The translations under genes were made by a program, and so were the position numbers. From Lobulomyces angularis (taxonomy: Eukaryota > Chytridiomycota > Chytridiomycetes > Lobulomycetales > Lobulomycetaceae), in assembly GCA_027604685.1 (NCBI GenBank), contig JADHYX010000270.1:1-20105 (forward strand): a stretch of 20,105 nucleotides of DNA. Direction: 5' to 3'. This document shows, one piece after another, positions 1 through 11,144 of this stretch. The stretch's first letter is position 1. Each line of letters opens with the position of its first letter. A model generated the notes under the pieces. The model was not told the origin of the DNA. It searched no databases and saw nothing but the letters and a program-made list of their open reading frames with translations.

Positions 1-440
1 TTTAATTAATTATCATTGTTAAAATAACCAAGTTTTTCCTTTTTTATTTCTTCTTTGTAAAATCTTCCGTTATCATAAATTATTTTTTCTTAATGTTTTT
101 TTTCTAAAAGTTAGTTAATTTTTATTTTTTTTCTAGTTTTTCAATGAAAGCAAAACTTATCTTTCGGTTTTTTTTTACACTCTTAAGGTTTTTTTTAATT
201 TTTTTTTTAGAACTTAATTATAATTTCTATTCGCATCTAGTTTTTTTTTTACCTTATTTAAAAATTTAGCTTTATTTTAGTGTTTTTTGATAAATTTTTC
301 AATGTTTAATTTTTTTTAATTTTTACAATTAACTAAAATTATTGCGTTTTTTATTACTTTATTACATTAAATTATTAAAAAGACGTTATATTTTACTCAT
401 ATCGTTGTTCCTCATTTTGAATTTTGTCTTTAAAGGAATA
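1..440. other. AT-rich DNA without recognisable gene
   Basis: This stretch is dominated by poly-T runs and has frequent stops in all frames. I looked upstream of the reverse-transcriptase remnant for its catalytic core (a YxDD-like box) and saw none, so the element seems truncated on its 5' side. The open frame starting near 342 opens at TTG, not ATG, and its first 30 or so residues are only hydrophobic low-complexity sequence. Confidence 0.5.
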
Positions 441-965
441 AATATTACATCCACCTATTCCCAAGATTCAATTGACTTTTTAGATTTAACCATCTTTCAT
501 CAAAATGAAAAACTACAATTTAAAACTTTTCAAAAATCAATGAATAAATTTTTTTATACCTCCGTTCACTTGCCATCCAAGTACAACTTTAAATGGATTC
601 ATTAAAAGGGGATTAATTAGATTATTAAGAACTTGTACCGATTATTCTGATTTCACGACAGTAAAAAAACTCTTTTATCAAAGATTATTGGATCGTGGAT
701 ACAATTTAAAATTTCTTAATGATCTGTTCAACACTAGAATATTTCGAAATCTGGATTCAAAAATTAAATTAAATTCAACAGAATTAAATGTATTAGTATT
801 ACCTTACATCAAAAGTGCATATTTTACATTGATCAAAATTAGTTTAAAATAATTGAATCAAACTCTAATCTAAAAATTTATTTCAAAAAGAATTTCAAAA
901 TTATTCTAACTCATCAACAACCAAAAAATTTTAATGCAACTCGCAATGAGATCAGCACTCTCTAA
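441..965 (+). pseudogene. Decayed reverse-transcriptase fragment, C-terminal part of an RT-like ORF
   Basis: Three frames read one after another look like the region after the catalytic core of a reverse transcriptase. Frame 1 (to the stop at 603-605) carries DSIDFLDLTIF, then a QKSMNKFFYTS segment. From about 598 the next frame continues with FIKRGLIRLLR, a YSDF element, then LFYQRLLDRGYNLKFLNDLF, stopping at 850-852. From about 843 the first frame resumes to a stop at 963-965. The order FLDL, Q/KP-like box, (F)IKGxLIRxxR, RLxxRGY is what I associate with RTs of Penelope-like and related non-LTR elements; that family call is from memory. Two frame breaks and the missing catalytic core make it a dead, 5'-truncated copy. 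No endonuclease, LTR or target-site duplication is visible. The alternative is a fast-evolving host gene with unrecognised introns. Confidence 0.55.
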
Positions 966-1643
966 AGTTCAAATTGACTTTAATAAAAAAAAATTTTAGT
1001 TATATATTTGGTGATAGATGTATTTTTAACTTTTTATAAATTAAAATAAAAAATTTAAAAAAATAAAATAAAATAAAATAAAAAAATTCTCCCAAATTTC
1101 AGTTTCCATTACTTTTAAATTTATATTTTTTTGAGTTAATAAACCAAATTTTATTGGCTTAGAAGTGACATAACACGGAAAGAAATTAATACTAATCTAT
1201 CACAAAATAAACTCACTTTAGTTACAAATAATTATCACTTAATTATCTTCTTTAATAGCTTCTGACTTTTTCTTAATAATCTTATTCACCTATATTTTTT
1301 TTAAAGAGTAAATTTTTGAATTTAGAGTAATAAAAGGGTGCCAAAAAGCATAAAAATTCAGTCAAGAATTTTTTTTTGCCATTACCTAATCTGAATAATT
1401 TCAGTATATTTTAAAGGAAAATTAATCATAATACTTTTATAAAAATCTCTTTTTTTTTTTTGTGTGTTTTTTAATTTTTTTAAAAATAAATATTTAGAAT
1501 TTTTAATTATTACCGTTAAAATTACAATTAAAAAATTAAAATAAAAATAAAAACAAAAAATAAAATTTATCTATTATTCTTTTTTTTATATTTAGCTTCA
1601 TCTATTTCTTACAGTTCCAATTTTTTTTTTTTTTTTTTGGTTC
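966..1643. other. AT-rich intergenic DNA, no gene seen
   Basis: No frame on either strand gives an ATG-started or spliced coding region I can support. The stretch contains a short pentanucleotide repeat at about 1061-1085 and a pure run of 18 T at 1621-1638, just past the CorA stop codon. It is presumably the 3' flank of the minus-strand transporter gene. Confidence 0.55.
1061..1085. repeat. AAAAT pentanucleotide microsatellite
   Basis: Four or five tandem units of AAATA are visible. The same pentamer, or its complement, recurs near 8605-8630, 16561-16580 and 18755-18775, mostly in introns and spacers, so it is a compositional habit of this genome. Confidence 0.7.
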
Positions 1644-4035
1644 TTAATCAAATAACTCCTGTTTTTTGACTATCCAAAATGTAAAGGAAGCAAGTAATAC
1701 CATAAATCCTACTATCCCAAAAAACCAGTTTAGAGAATCCTCATCTAAAAAAAATGAATAATAATTAAAACAATTAAAAAAAATACAAATTTATTAATAA
1801 AAACTATACCTTGACCAGGAACTAAATTAAAAAAATGCAGAAAAGAAAAACTTTATTAAAAAATTTTTTTTCAAAAATAAAATATTTTCACCTTTAACAT
1901 TCATGCCCCATAATCCTGTTACAATGTTTAGCGGAATTAAAATAGAAGCTAATGCTGTCATTTTCATCACAACATCGTTGGTCCTATTTGAAGCTTGAGT
2001 GATTTCTATACTAATCTGTGCCAAATAATTACTATGTAAAGAAATCACAACTTAAAAAAAAAAAACAAAATTAAAAAATTTTTACCTGTGAGACCTGGCT
2101 AAAGTTTTTTCAATATGTATTAATTTTTGACACATAGTTATTACATGATCTTGAATATCACTCAAATACAAGTTCGTTTCACCACCAACAATAAGTTCTG
2201 AGCTTTTTTTTATAATTGTTTTCAATACACCTCCCTTGTCTTGCAATAATCTTAATAACAAAAGCACTTTTTTTCTGGAAACACCAATTTTACGTAATAG
2301 ATCGCCTTGATCAGATTCTTTTAAAGTTAACACCAAATCATCAATTGCTTCAACTTCACTTTCAATAAAGCGTAATAGTGGCATAAATGAATCACAAATA
2401 TCATCAATTAGTGCTTCAAATCATAAATTATAAACATTTTATAACATGAATCAATTTACCATAATTAATCCAATCTGGCGTCAGTTCTAAATCATAAACT
2501 TGTAACTGCTCAATCCGCTTTAAAACATTTCTTTAAAAAAAAAAAAAATTTTGAATCAAATACTGAAGGATAAAAATCTTACGATACATGGAAAATTGGT
2601 TTATAGTGAAATGTTAAAATACAATCTCTAAACACTATGATGTTGACAGTGATTGGATATAGATATGTGTAACTATAAGGATCACTATCAAAAGTTCTAA
2701 AGCATCAAATTCGTAAGTAAGATACAATGAATGTTAAAATTTATTTATTTTTTTACCTTATAGAGTTATAAAAATAATTTGGAAAACTTTCACATTTTTC
2801 TCTTGTTTCTTCCGTTTGAATATCTTCTCCAGTTAATGGATGTATCCCAAAAAGTTTACAGTAAGTAGTAATCTGAAATAAAAAAGGAGATTAAAAGGAA
2901 AAAAGAAAAAATTCTTCAAACTTACTTCAGTTTTTGTTGGGTTTTGAATATCCAACCAAAACGGCCCAGATTGTAAAACATGCCTAATATGTGCATGCGG
3001 TTCATCCAATAAAGAAGATTTCAAAGCTTGAGAATTAACTTCAAGTTGTTGAAAAAGTTCACCACTTTCTTCATTATTTAAAGTTTTGTCTTCTGAAACT
3101 GGAGTATTTAACTTTTTTTGAGATGCTACGGTATTGTAAAAATTTAACGTTTCAAATTTTTTTGCTTTCAGGCACCCGGTTCTTTGGGAATAAAAAGTAA
3201 CTCGATCATGACTCAAACTGCTGAGTTTGGATTCCTTGGAGAAAAGATTGTCAGATGGTCTCCTGGTTTTCGATTTCGATGGTCGTAATGAGGGCGATGC
3301 CATGGAATAGTTATAAATATGCAATGCAATTGAGTCATAGTCTAAACTTAATTGATTAAATCTGAATAAAAAAAAACAAAATTTAATCAAGTCAAAATTA
3401 TAAAAGTATTAATAATAAAAAACCTTTTTTGATCCTCATCATTCCATTCTGCCTCGTCACTACTGGAAGAATTCTCGGAAGAACTTTCTTCATCCAATAA
3501 AAAATTTGAATAATCTTGTTTAAACGATTCATAATCTTCAGAATTAATTTTATTATTGTATGAATGTTGAGTAAAGCTATTCTTTCTTCCCAAGCTTGGA
3601 CTAAATTTTTCTTTCTCCTTAGAAAATCTAATGGGAGAAAAGGCTCTTTGAGGTGAGCCAAGATTATTTGAAGAAAATGCAAATGCTGCCATAGCATTTA
3701 TATTTGAATCTGTAGAACAGGGAAATATTAAAATTAAAAACAAAAGACTTTTTAAAATTTTTTTCATGTATGTTATGGTAAAAGCATACCTTGAAACTTT
3801 ATTTCTGAATATGACGAGGATTTTACTTCATTGTTTGTATTAAAGCTATAGTAAAAATTATAAAATAATTAAAAAAAAATAAAATTTTTTTGTTATTTAA
3901 AGGAAGAAAAGAATTTTAAACTTGCTTAGTCTTTCGTAACTGTTGTAATGTTGCTTCATCAAAAGAACCTGCACCATTTGCATTTAAATTTTTACTCAAG
4001 GTTTTCTTTTTTATTAACGGTTCATTTTCGTTCAT
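1644..4035 (-). CDS. CorA-superfamily Mg2+ transporter, ALR1/MNR2-like (11 exons)
   Basis: Exons on the minus strand: 4035-3926, 3845-3790, 3709-3424, 3361-2926, 2872-2757, 2696-2583, 2530-2460, 2413-2086, 2031-1892, 1821-1810, 1744-1644. Joined they give 1770 nt and 589 residues in one open frame. Residues 1 to about 280 are a polar cytosolic extension with an acidic Ser-rich tract (126-150), as is usual in fungal ALR/MNR2 proteins. The CorA domain starts near FWLDIQNP (about 284) and includes GIHPLTGEDI. The pore helix ends in the family signature GMN (548-550). The second membrane helix (about 562-582) is followed by a short basic/acidic tail. Members form pentameric Mg2+ channels of the plasma or vacuolar membrane; which membrane cannot be told here. 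Two splice features are odd: a 12-nt microexon and a probable GC-AG first intron. The donor at 3423 (GTTTTT) is also weak. ALR1 versus MNR2 is unresolved. Confidence 0.92.
1810..1821 (-). other. 12-nt microexon in the Mg2+ transporter gene
   Basis: Exon 10 is only 12 nt, flanked by an AG acceptor (1823-1822) and a GTATAG donor (1809-1804). It completes a Val codon, encodes Pro-Gly-Gln, and leaves one base for the next Asp. The resulting VPGQ follows GMNVK directly, and I recall a similar VPGQ after GMN in fungal relatives, which supports the exon. Skipping it would keep the frame and remove exactly four residues from the pore-entrance loop. Confidence 0.8.
3846..3925 (-). other. Probable GC-AG intron (first intron of the Mg2+ transporter gene)
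   Basis: Exon 2 must be entered in phase 2, because the other phase runs straight into TAA. The nearby GT (GTTTAA) gives phase 0, which fails. One base pair further into the exon side lies GCAAGT, the classical GC-AG donor, and it gives the correct phase. A GTTACG donor about ten bases earlier would also keep the phase but matches the consensus poorly. Confidence 0.6.
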
Positions 4036-4543
4036 TGAAGTTTTTTTTTTGTTTCAAAAAAAAAAAAAATTGGTATAAAGACCTTTAATGAATTATTATC
4101 TTTAAAGCAAAAAACAAATTAAAAAATACTGAAATAAAATTAAAATATGTAGGGATATATTTTTGAATTGGTTTATAAAGTGTTTGAAAAATTTTTTTTT
4201 TTTTTTTTTTTATTTGTTAACAAAAAAGAGTATAAAAAATTAGTTGATGAGCATTTTATATTATAAAATCAATTGATTTTTTGCAAATTATTCATGATTT
4301 GAAAATATTTTTTAATTAATGATTTTAAATTAGGTACCAAAAATGAAAGGTTAAGATTTGAATTCTATATTTACACATTTTAATGGGGTATAACTAAAGC
4401 TACTTACATTTAAAATAAATAAAGGAAAAAAAAACCAGACTTTAGATTAGAAATAAAATAAAATAAAGAATAGATTTAGAAATAAATTAAAAAAAACTGA
4501 GCAAACGTGAAATTTAGTTTCCCAAACAGATAAATCATTTAAT
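4036..4543. other. AT-rich spacer upstream of the Mg2+ transporter
   Basis: This holds the presumed promoter and leader of the minus-strand transporter. It has poly-T/poly-A runs, including about 20 T near 4191-4210, and no coding region I can support. No clear TATA box stands out from the background. Confidence 0.45.
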
Positions 4544-4696
4544 TCAATTACCGGTCCCATATCGATAAAATCTGCTAAAGCTTTGACCCATTTGGTTTTT
4601 TTCCAAGTCAGCTATAGAAAATTTGGTTTGAGGAAGGGATAAACAGTTGATAAATAGTGAAGATGATGTTAAAATATAGATTATAGTCAACTTCAT
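4544..4696 (-). CDS. Candidate 50-aa secreted peptide (speculative)
   Basis: An ATG-started frame of 51 codons lies on the minus strand. Its first 22 residues look like a signal peptide: a Lys at position 2, a hydrophobic core TIIYILTSSSLF, then small residues before LPQTK. The rest (FSIADLEKNQMGQSF and a basic-aromatic tail FYRYGTGN) matches no family I know. A CTATAG acceptor-like site inside the ORF opens a second frame with WKKTKWVKALADF, so the true structure could be spliced differently. A GTAATT near the stop, with an AG about 55 nt on, could also start an intron. It may be chance, but an uninterrupted frame opening with a signal peptide is uncommon in DNA this AT-rich. Confidence 0.25.
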   Translation of the reverse strand: MKLTIIYILTSSSLFINCLSLPQTKFSIADLEKNQMGQSFSRFYRYGTGN

Positions 4697-5073
4697 TTGA
4701 AAATTGATTTTTTATTATTTCTTACTTTTATTTTATTTTTTTTTTATAAACTGGCCACTCATTTTGTGGTTAATTGAAAATTACCAAAAAAAAAAAAAAT
4801 TAAATAATGAAGAGCTGGTGAATTCACAGTGCCGCACTTAAAATTCAATTAAATCATTATCTACAATTAAACCACGATTAAATCAAGGACTTAACATAGG
4901 TTGACAGCGTAGGTTATATTTGTAGTAGGATTTGTCGTAATAACAAGTATTGTGGTTCGGGCAACAAACAAATTTATTTCACTGCAATGTTAGCTTGTAC
5001 TTACGTTAGAATAATCATTAAAAACAACTATTGTTCTATTGTTTAGATTCAACAATCTTTTAACAATCCTTCT
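4697..5073. other. Less AT-rich spacer, no gene recognised
   Basis: Around 4800-5000 the sequence has fewer homopolymers than its surroundings, but stops close every frame on both strands within short distances. I looked for a tRNA around the GGTTCGGG near 4953 and found no matching acceptor or anticodon arms. Confidence 0.4.
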
Positions 5074-5262
5074 TCAATTCATAAATTTTTGAATTTTTGA
5101 AAAATATTCAGCAAGTTTGAAATTATAGAAAATGCAACTTGATTGTTGCTTTCTAAAAAAAATTGATTCTTCTAAACAATTTACAACCTCTTACCTGCAA
5201 TGCATCACACCCCAAAACTTACATTTGTCCATACTATTATTGTTATTAAAAATTTTCTTCAT
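5074..5262 (-). CDS. Candidate spliced microgene, 48 aa, two exons (speculative)
   Basis: Exons 5262-5195 and 5152-5074 are separated by a 42-nt intron with a strong donor (GTAAGA) and a T-tract acceptor (TTTTTTTAG). The junction is phase 2 and rejoins an open frame. The product starts MKKIFNNNNSMDKC and continues with FWGVMHCRKQQSSC, so it has three cysteines and no membrane segment. A second in-frame ATG lies ten codons in. I recognise no family. Intron size and signals match those of the well-supported genes, which is the main argument for it; the short length and lack of homology argue against. Confidence 0.3.
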
Positions 5263-5418
5263 TCTTTATTAAAACCACAATATAATTTTTAATTGTTAAA
5301 ACCCTATTTTATTTTAACCTTTTTTGGATACTTCACTTTTGTATTAATAATTTTTTTTAAATTTTTAATTTTTTTTTTTAAAAAAATAAATAGTAAAATA
5401 AATTAAATTAATAAATAA

Positions 5419-6086
5419 ATGATGACAACAAATATAGAAAGTTTAATTTTTGAAGGTTAGTATTAGAAAAAGTTTAATGTTTTTTTTTAAAAAACAAAAA
5501 AAAAAATAAACTAAAATTAAAAATTAGTTTCAAGGCTGTCCTACTTTAATTCAAATGTTATTTACAAACTTCGTAATGATAAAAAGGATATCATTAAGTC
5601 GGATACGGATGAATTTAAGATTTTGATACCTTGGATGAATTTGACGGGGTATAGTGCAAATGTTTACGATAAAAACGACAAAGAAGTTTTGAAGTTAACT
5701 CAAAACTATTTAAACACTACTATAAATATGGAAAGTGAAAAAGGAAAAATTGAAGTGAAGCAGTCAGATTGGAATAATTTAAGTGACAAGTTGTTTAACT
5801 ATAAAAATAAATCTTATGCATGGAAACATGTTGATCATAATAACATAAAATTGATTACCTTACCTGAAGAGGAATTAATTGCGTAAGAATTTTTTTTTAT
5901 TTTAATTATTTTTTTCATTTTTTTTTTTTTTTGTTTTACCTTACATTTTCCTTAAAAAAAATATCAACAATATAATATAGGAACTACAACTCAAATAAAA
6001 AAGTATTAGAAGTATTCAGGAACGGTTTTTCACTGTTGGAAATCATAGTTGGTACAAGTTTTATGTTGAGTCGCTATAAGGTTTGA
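5419..6086 (+). CDS. Tubby C-terminal-like (DUF6593/LOR-like) protein
   Basis: Exons 5419-5455, 5528-5882 and 5981-6086 give 165 residues. Introns are 72 and 98 nt, with donors GTTAGT and GTAAGA. Two ATGs are adjacent at the start; I took the first. The fold class is inferred from pattern: alternating beta-strand-like segments, a W-containing ...SYAWKHVD segment, then a strand-turn-strand stretch and a hydrophobic C-terminal helix (NGFSLLEIIVGTSFML) ending in basic SRYK. This resembles the small fungal DUF6593 proteins and the wider tubby-like/LURP-one/scramblase barrel with its buried C-terminal helix. Those proteins are mostly uncharacterised; some bind membrane phospholipids. No function should be assigned beyond the fold. 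The neighbours give no clue. The exon structure is firm, the family call only moderate. Confidence 0.7.
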
Positions 6087-6371
6087 TTAAATGACAATAT
6101 TGACAACGTTTTTGAAGAAATAAAAAAATACTAGTTTTTTCTTTTTTTTCGATAGATTAAATTAATTTTATGATTCTTTTTTGGGAATTTCCAGCTACTT
6201 AAAAATATATACCAATCCATCATATTTAAATTGAAAAAGTTTCCTTTGAATTTTTTATTAAAAATTCCTTTTTTTTTAATTTTATTTAATAGATAATAAG
6301 TAGATAGATTAATTTTTTTTTTTTTTAACTAAATTTTTTGTTGAAAAACTTCCTATTATTAGATTCCAACA

Positions 6372-6527
6372 ATGCATTTAATCATGATTGGCAAGAATAA
6401 AAGGATTAGAAACAATCCAATTTTCAAGGAAATAACGATTGTAATAAATAAACTAAAGAAAAAGAAAATTAAGCTTAAGAACAGGTCGGAGTCATCCCAA
6501 ATCTCAATGATACTTGCAATGATTTAA
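6372..6527 (+). CDS. Small Lys/Ile-rich ORF, 51 aa, doubtful
   Basis: This is an ATG-started frame of 52 codons in otherwise stop-rich DNA. It encodes a basic protein (MHLIMIGKNKRIRNN, then a KLKKKKIKLKNR stretch) with no recognised domain. The ATG is preceded by an acceptor-like TTATTAG. Reading ATT-CCA-ACA into this ATG would be in phase with a hypothetical donor at the end of the tubby-like gene (TATAAG/GTTTGA). I rejected that fusion because the family normally ends at that helix. It could be an independent microgene or chance. Confidence 0.2.
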   Translation: MHLIMIGKNKRIRNNPIFKEITIVINKLKKKKIKLKNRSESSQISMILAMI

Positions 6528-7185
6528 AAATTTTTCTTTTTATAGTTGTCAGTTTTTTTTAACTATTTTTGTTAAAAATGTAAAATAGTATAAATTAATT
6601 AATGCTATTATAGAAAATATATACTTTAAATACTGAATGCATAAACTAAAATTTCAAAATATGGTAATTACAAAAAACGATTTTCTCAGATTGAATTTTT
6701 CAAATCTGTTCAACAAAAAAAAGAAATTATCATAGTTTTCCTACGGTATCCTTTCCCTTCATTGATCGACATCCTTTAATGCTGTTAATTAAATTTTCTT
6801 ATTGCAATGATTTAGCTTTTATGATTTATCTTTGTTCTTTTTTTTGTATCCTTTTCATTGCTTGATATTTCCTAAACTCTATGTTAACACTTGTAACTTT
6901 TGTATCATAATACATTATCCACAAATTTTCTTTTTTTAGGGGATTTTTCGCTAGCAATTATTTTATTAAAATAGGAGTGAAGAAATGCATTTTTACAAAT
7001 TCTATTTTTTTGAGTCTATTTTTTCTTGCGGGACTAAACTCAATTAAATTAAAACTAATATTTTTATTTGAATTCTATTTATTATATATATATAATATGG
7101 TTTTAAAGTTTAATATTTATACTTTACCTTAATTTCTAATTATTATTGTAATTTTTATTTTCTATTAAAAAAAAAAAACGTTATT
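6528..7185. other. Intergenic DNA, no gene seen
   Basis: Both strands were read. Stops are frequent, and the longest open stretches have no ATG or family likeness. A run of alternating TA lies at about 7084-7097. The right end is the 3' flank of the minus-strand SOD gene. Confidence 0.45.
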
Positions 7186-7835
7186 CTAATTTTGGAAGAT
7201 ATTTCCGCAAGCAAGTCTTGCTCCCGCATTACCGGTAGGTTGAGTAACGAAATCATCTGCTACTTTATGAATAACCAATCCGCGTTTGAAAACGTTACTG
7301 GCGTCATCAAACAATGATACCAAGTTGTCAGTTACTTGTAAGGAAGCTTTACCGTCTTCGCCTGCTACGAAATTTCCTAAATCTCCAACATGACGAATTT
7401 CCTAAAATTAAAAAAAAAAATGATAATAATTAGTTTATGAATGAAAAAAACTTACACTTTCAGGAGCACCATGTGCTAAGTTGTGAGGATTGAAATGACC
7501 TGCAGCTAAGGTACAATTGAGTTTTTCACCTTCACCTTCAATCAAATTTGCATGAATGTGCCATCCGTGAACTGAATTAGGTTCCAAACCTTCAAGTTCA
7601 AGAACAATTTTGGTTTTTCTATTTCTTTCTTGTGTAAAGTTAATTACACCTTTTACCACAGAGGTACTATTAACATCAGGTACGATGACTGCTTGAGCTG
7701 TTAATAAATATGTTAGCAAAATGAATAAAGTCATTGAATGAGAAGCTTACCTTGTCTTCGTTCAATTGGACAGTAGCTGGAGAGAACAGAGCTCAAGGAC
7801 AAAAGAGTTAAAGTTACGGTTTTTAAGTAGACCAT
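7186..7835 (-). CDS. Secreted Cu/Zn superoxide dismutase
   Basis: Exons 7835-7751, 7697-7456 and 7401-7186 give 180 residues. The enzyme converts superoxide to oxygen and hydrogen peroxide. All ligands are in place: Cu by H75, H77, H96 and H154; Zn by H96, H104, H113 and D116. The disulfide cysteines C90 and C174 and the active-site arginine R171 (GNAGARLACGNI) are present. Residues 1 to about 20 form a hydrophobic signal peptide, and a dibasic ERRQ follows at 25-28, so a processed secreted form is likely. That makes it longer than the roughly 153-aa cytosolic SOD1. Unlike the Cu-only fungal secreted SODs, the Zn site is complete. Introns are 53 and 54 nt. A TATA-like box lies about 40 nt before the ATG. 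The family call is near certain; the extracellular location is inferred. Confidence 0.95.
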
Positions 7836-8480
7836 TTTAAATTTCTAGTTTAATTCTGTGTTGCATTTTTTATTTTTTATATACAACAAGAGCGATTTTT
7901 GCGAACAGCGGCTTTGTGTATTTTAGGGGGACTTAACTTTTAAGTTTAAAGTTCACTCTTCTCCTAACTATAAACTGGCTGAACCATAAAGCCTTACAGC
8001 CATAAAACAAAAAAACCTCAAATCTCATTTTTAAGTTTTGTCTGGGTTTGCAAAATAAATGTACTGAATTGAGATAAACAAAAGGTTTATAGCTGTACAA
8101 CAAGTTTAAGTAGATGTTAATTATTTTGTAAAGAATTGTATTATATCTACATTAGAAATTCTGTGGAAAAACACTTCTAATTTAATGATTTAATTAAGAT
8201 GAAAAAATGTTAAAAAAAATAAACAGTAAATTTAAACATATACAAAATATTATTTTATTAATAAGTTTCAGATATTTTTAATAGTTGACATGAAAACTTT
8301 TTTTCATTTTCATTTTCCATTTCTTTTTTTTTTTTTCTATTTTGGTAATATTTTTTTATATTCAATCTTCTTTTATTAATGATCCATATTTTAAATTTTA
8401 AAAAAACAGTCCATTTACCTCTTTTTTTTTTTGTGATTTCTTACTTTTTTTAAATTTTTTTTTTTCTTCTTAAAATTTTC
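7836..8480. other. Intergenic region: SOD upstream region and downstream flank of the microprotein gene
   Basis: The left third, about 7870-8110, is unusually GC-richer than other spacers and should contain the SOD promoter. I see no coding frame. Beyond 8150 it turns into T-rich tracts typical of 3' flanks here. Confidence 0.45.
7873..7883 (-). promoter_or_regulatory. TATA-like box upstream of SOD
   Basis: On the minus strand this reads TATATAAAAAA, about 38 nt before the SOD start codon, and it stands next to relatively GC-rich sequence. The spacing would imply a very short 5' leader. In so AT-rich a genome a TATA match alone is weak evidence. Confidence 0.35.
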
Positions 8481-9013
8481 TTAGTTCTTTTTTTTTTCTG
8501 AACTTGAACTATTCCAACTAAAAAAAAAAAAAAATTTACATATATAAAAATAAATATAAACATTTAGTTAAATTAAAAAATAATTCAACAAAATAATTAA
8601 TATTTTTATTTTATTTTATTTTTTTCCATTGAAAATTTTACCTTTCTATAAATTTTTCTTCTGTTAACTGTTTCACCTCTCTCAGTTTTCTTTGATACTC
8701 CTTTTCTACGGTATAATAATTATAAGTTTCCAATCCATAACCAATGCCTAATGCTACTACTGCAACTACAAAAGAATTTTTTTTAAAAAAAAAAAAAAAT
8801 TAGTTTTTATTTTTAAGTAAATTAATTTTTATTTATTTAAAATAAAAATAAAATAAAATACATGAAAGTTAATAAAAAAAAAAAAAAAATTTATTTAATC
8901 ACATTCTTTCTTTTGTTAATAATTTAATTTTTTATTTCTTAAAAAAATATTCTTTTTATTATTACTTTTATCTGTGTTTTACCTGATACATATTTGATTG
9001 TTTTTCGATTCAT
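8481..9013 (-). CDS. Small single-pass membrane protein, 63 aa, unknown (possibly mitochondrial)
   Basis: Exons 9013-8983, 8765-8642 and 8517-8481 give 63 residues. The introns, 217 and 124 nt, are long for this window and filled with homopolymers. The protein has a basic start (MNRKTIKYVS), one hydrophobic helix (about 11-24, VAVVALGIGYG) and a charged helical stretch with coiled-coil-like spacing (YYTVEKEYQRKLREVK), ending in a Ser/Lys tail. Basic N-terminus, one helix and charged helix is the plan of many mitochondrial inner-membrane assembly microproteins such as PET117, but I see no specific sequence match and do not assign it. Donors (GTAAAA) and acceptors (TTTGTAG, TTTTTTTAG) are good and both junctions keep the frame. 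The coding exons stand out against very stop-rich surroundings, so the gene is probably real. Confidence 0.65.
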
Positions 9014-9283
9014 TTTTTTTCTAAATATTTGTTAAAAAAAAAAAAAAAGTGAAATTCACAATTAGATAGCTAATGTGAATTAGATGAGAAAAACTTAGGA
9101 AAATATCAGTATTAATAAAATGCAAATTGTTTTATAAAAATATTGTGTATACAATCAAAAATCTAACTATTTTTATTACATGCTTAAAGTTAATAATAAT
9201 AAAAAAATGAAAAAAAAAAATTTAGTATTAATGTATTAATTAAATAAAAATTTTAAGAAAAATTTAGATGACATGTGATGCTA

Positions 9284-11144
<1,861 letters not shown>

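Noticed and set aside
1621..1638. Pure T runs as defined terminators or signals
   Set aside because: Similar runs are scattered through introns and spacers on both strands, so position next to a stop codon carries little information.
3398..3697. Long open frame antisense to nothing, overlapping the transporter exon on the same strand
   Set aside because: It is an alternative frame of exon 3 of the CorA gene, which has the better-supported reading.
4930..4990. tRNA-like GGTTCGGG segment
   Set aside because: No acceptor stem, anticodon loop or D-arm could be paired around it.
6081..6371. Fusion of the tubby-like gene to the downstream 51-aa ORF by an intron
   Set aside because: The phase would fit, but the donor GTTTGA is weak, the intron would be long for this window, and the family normally ends after the C-terminal helix.
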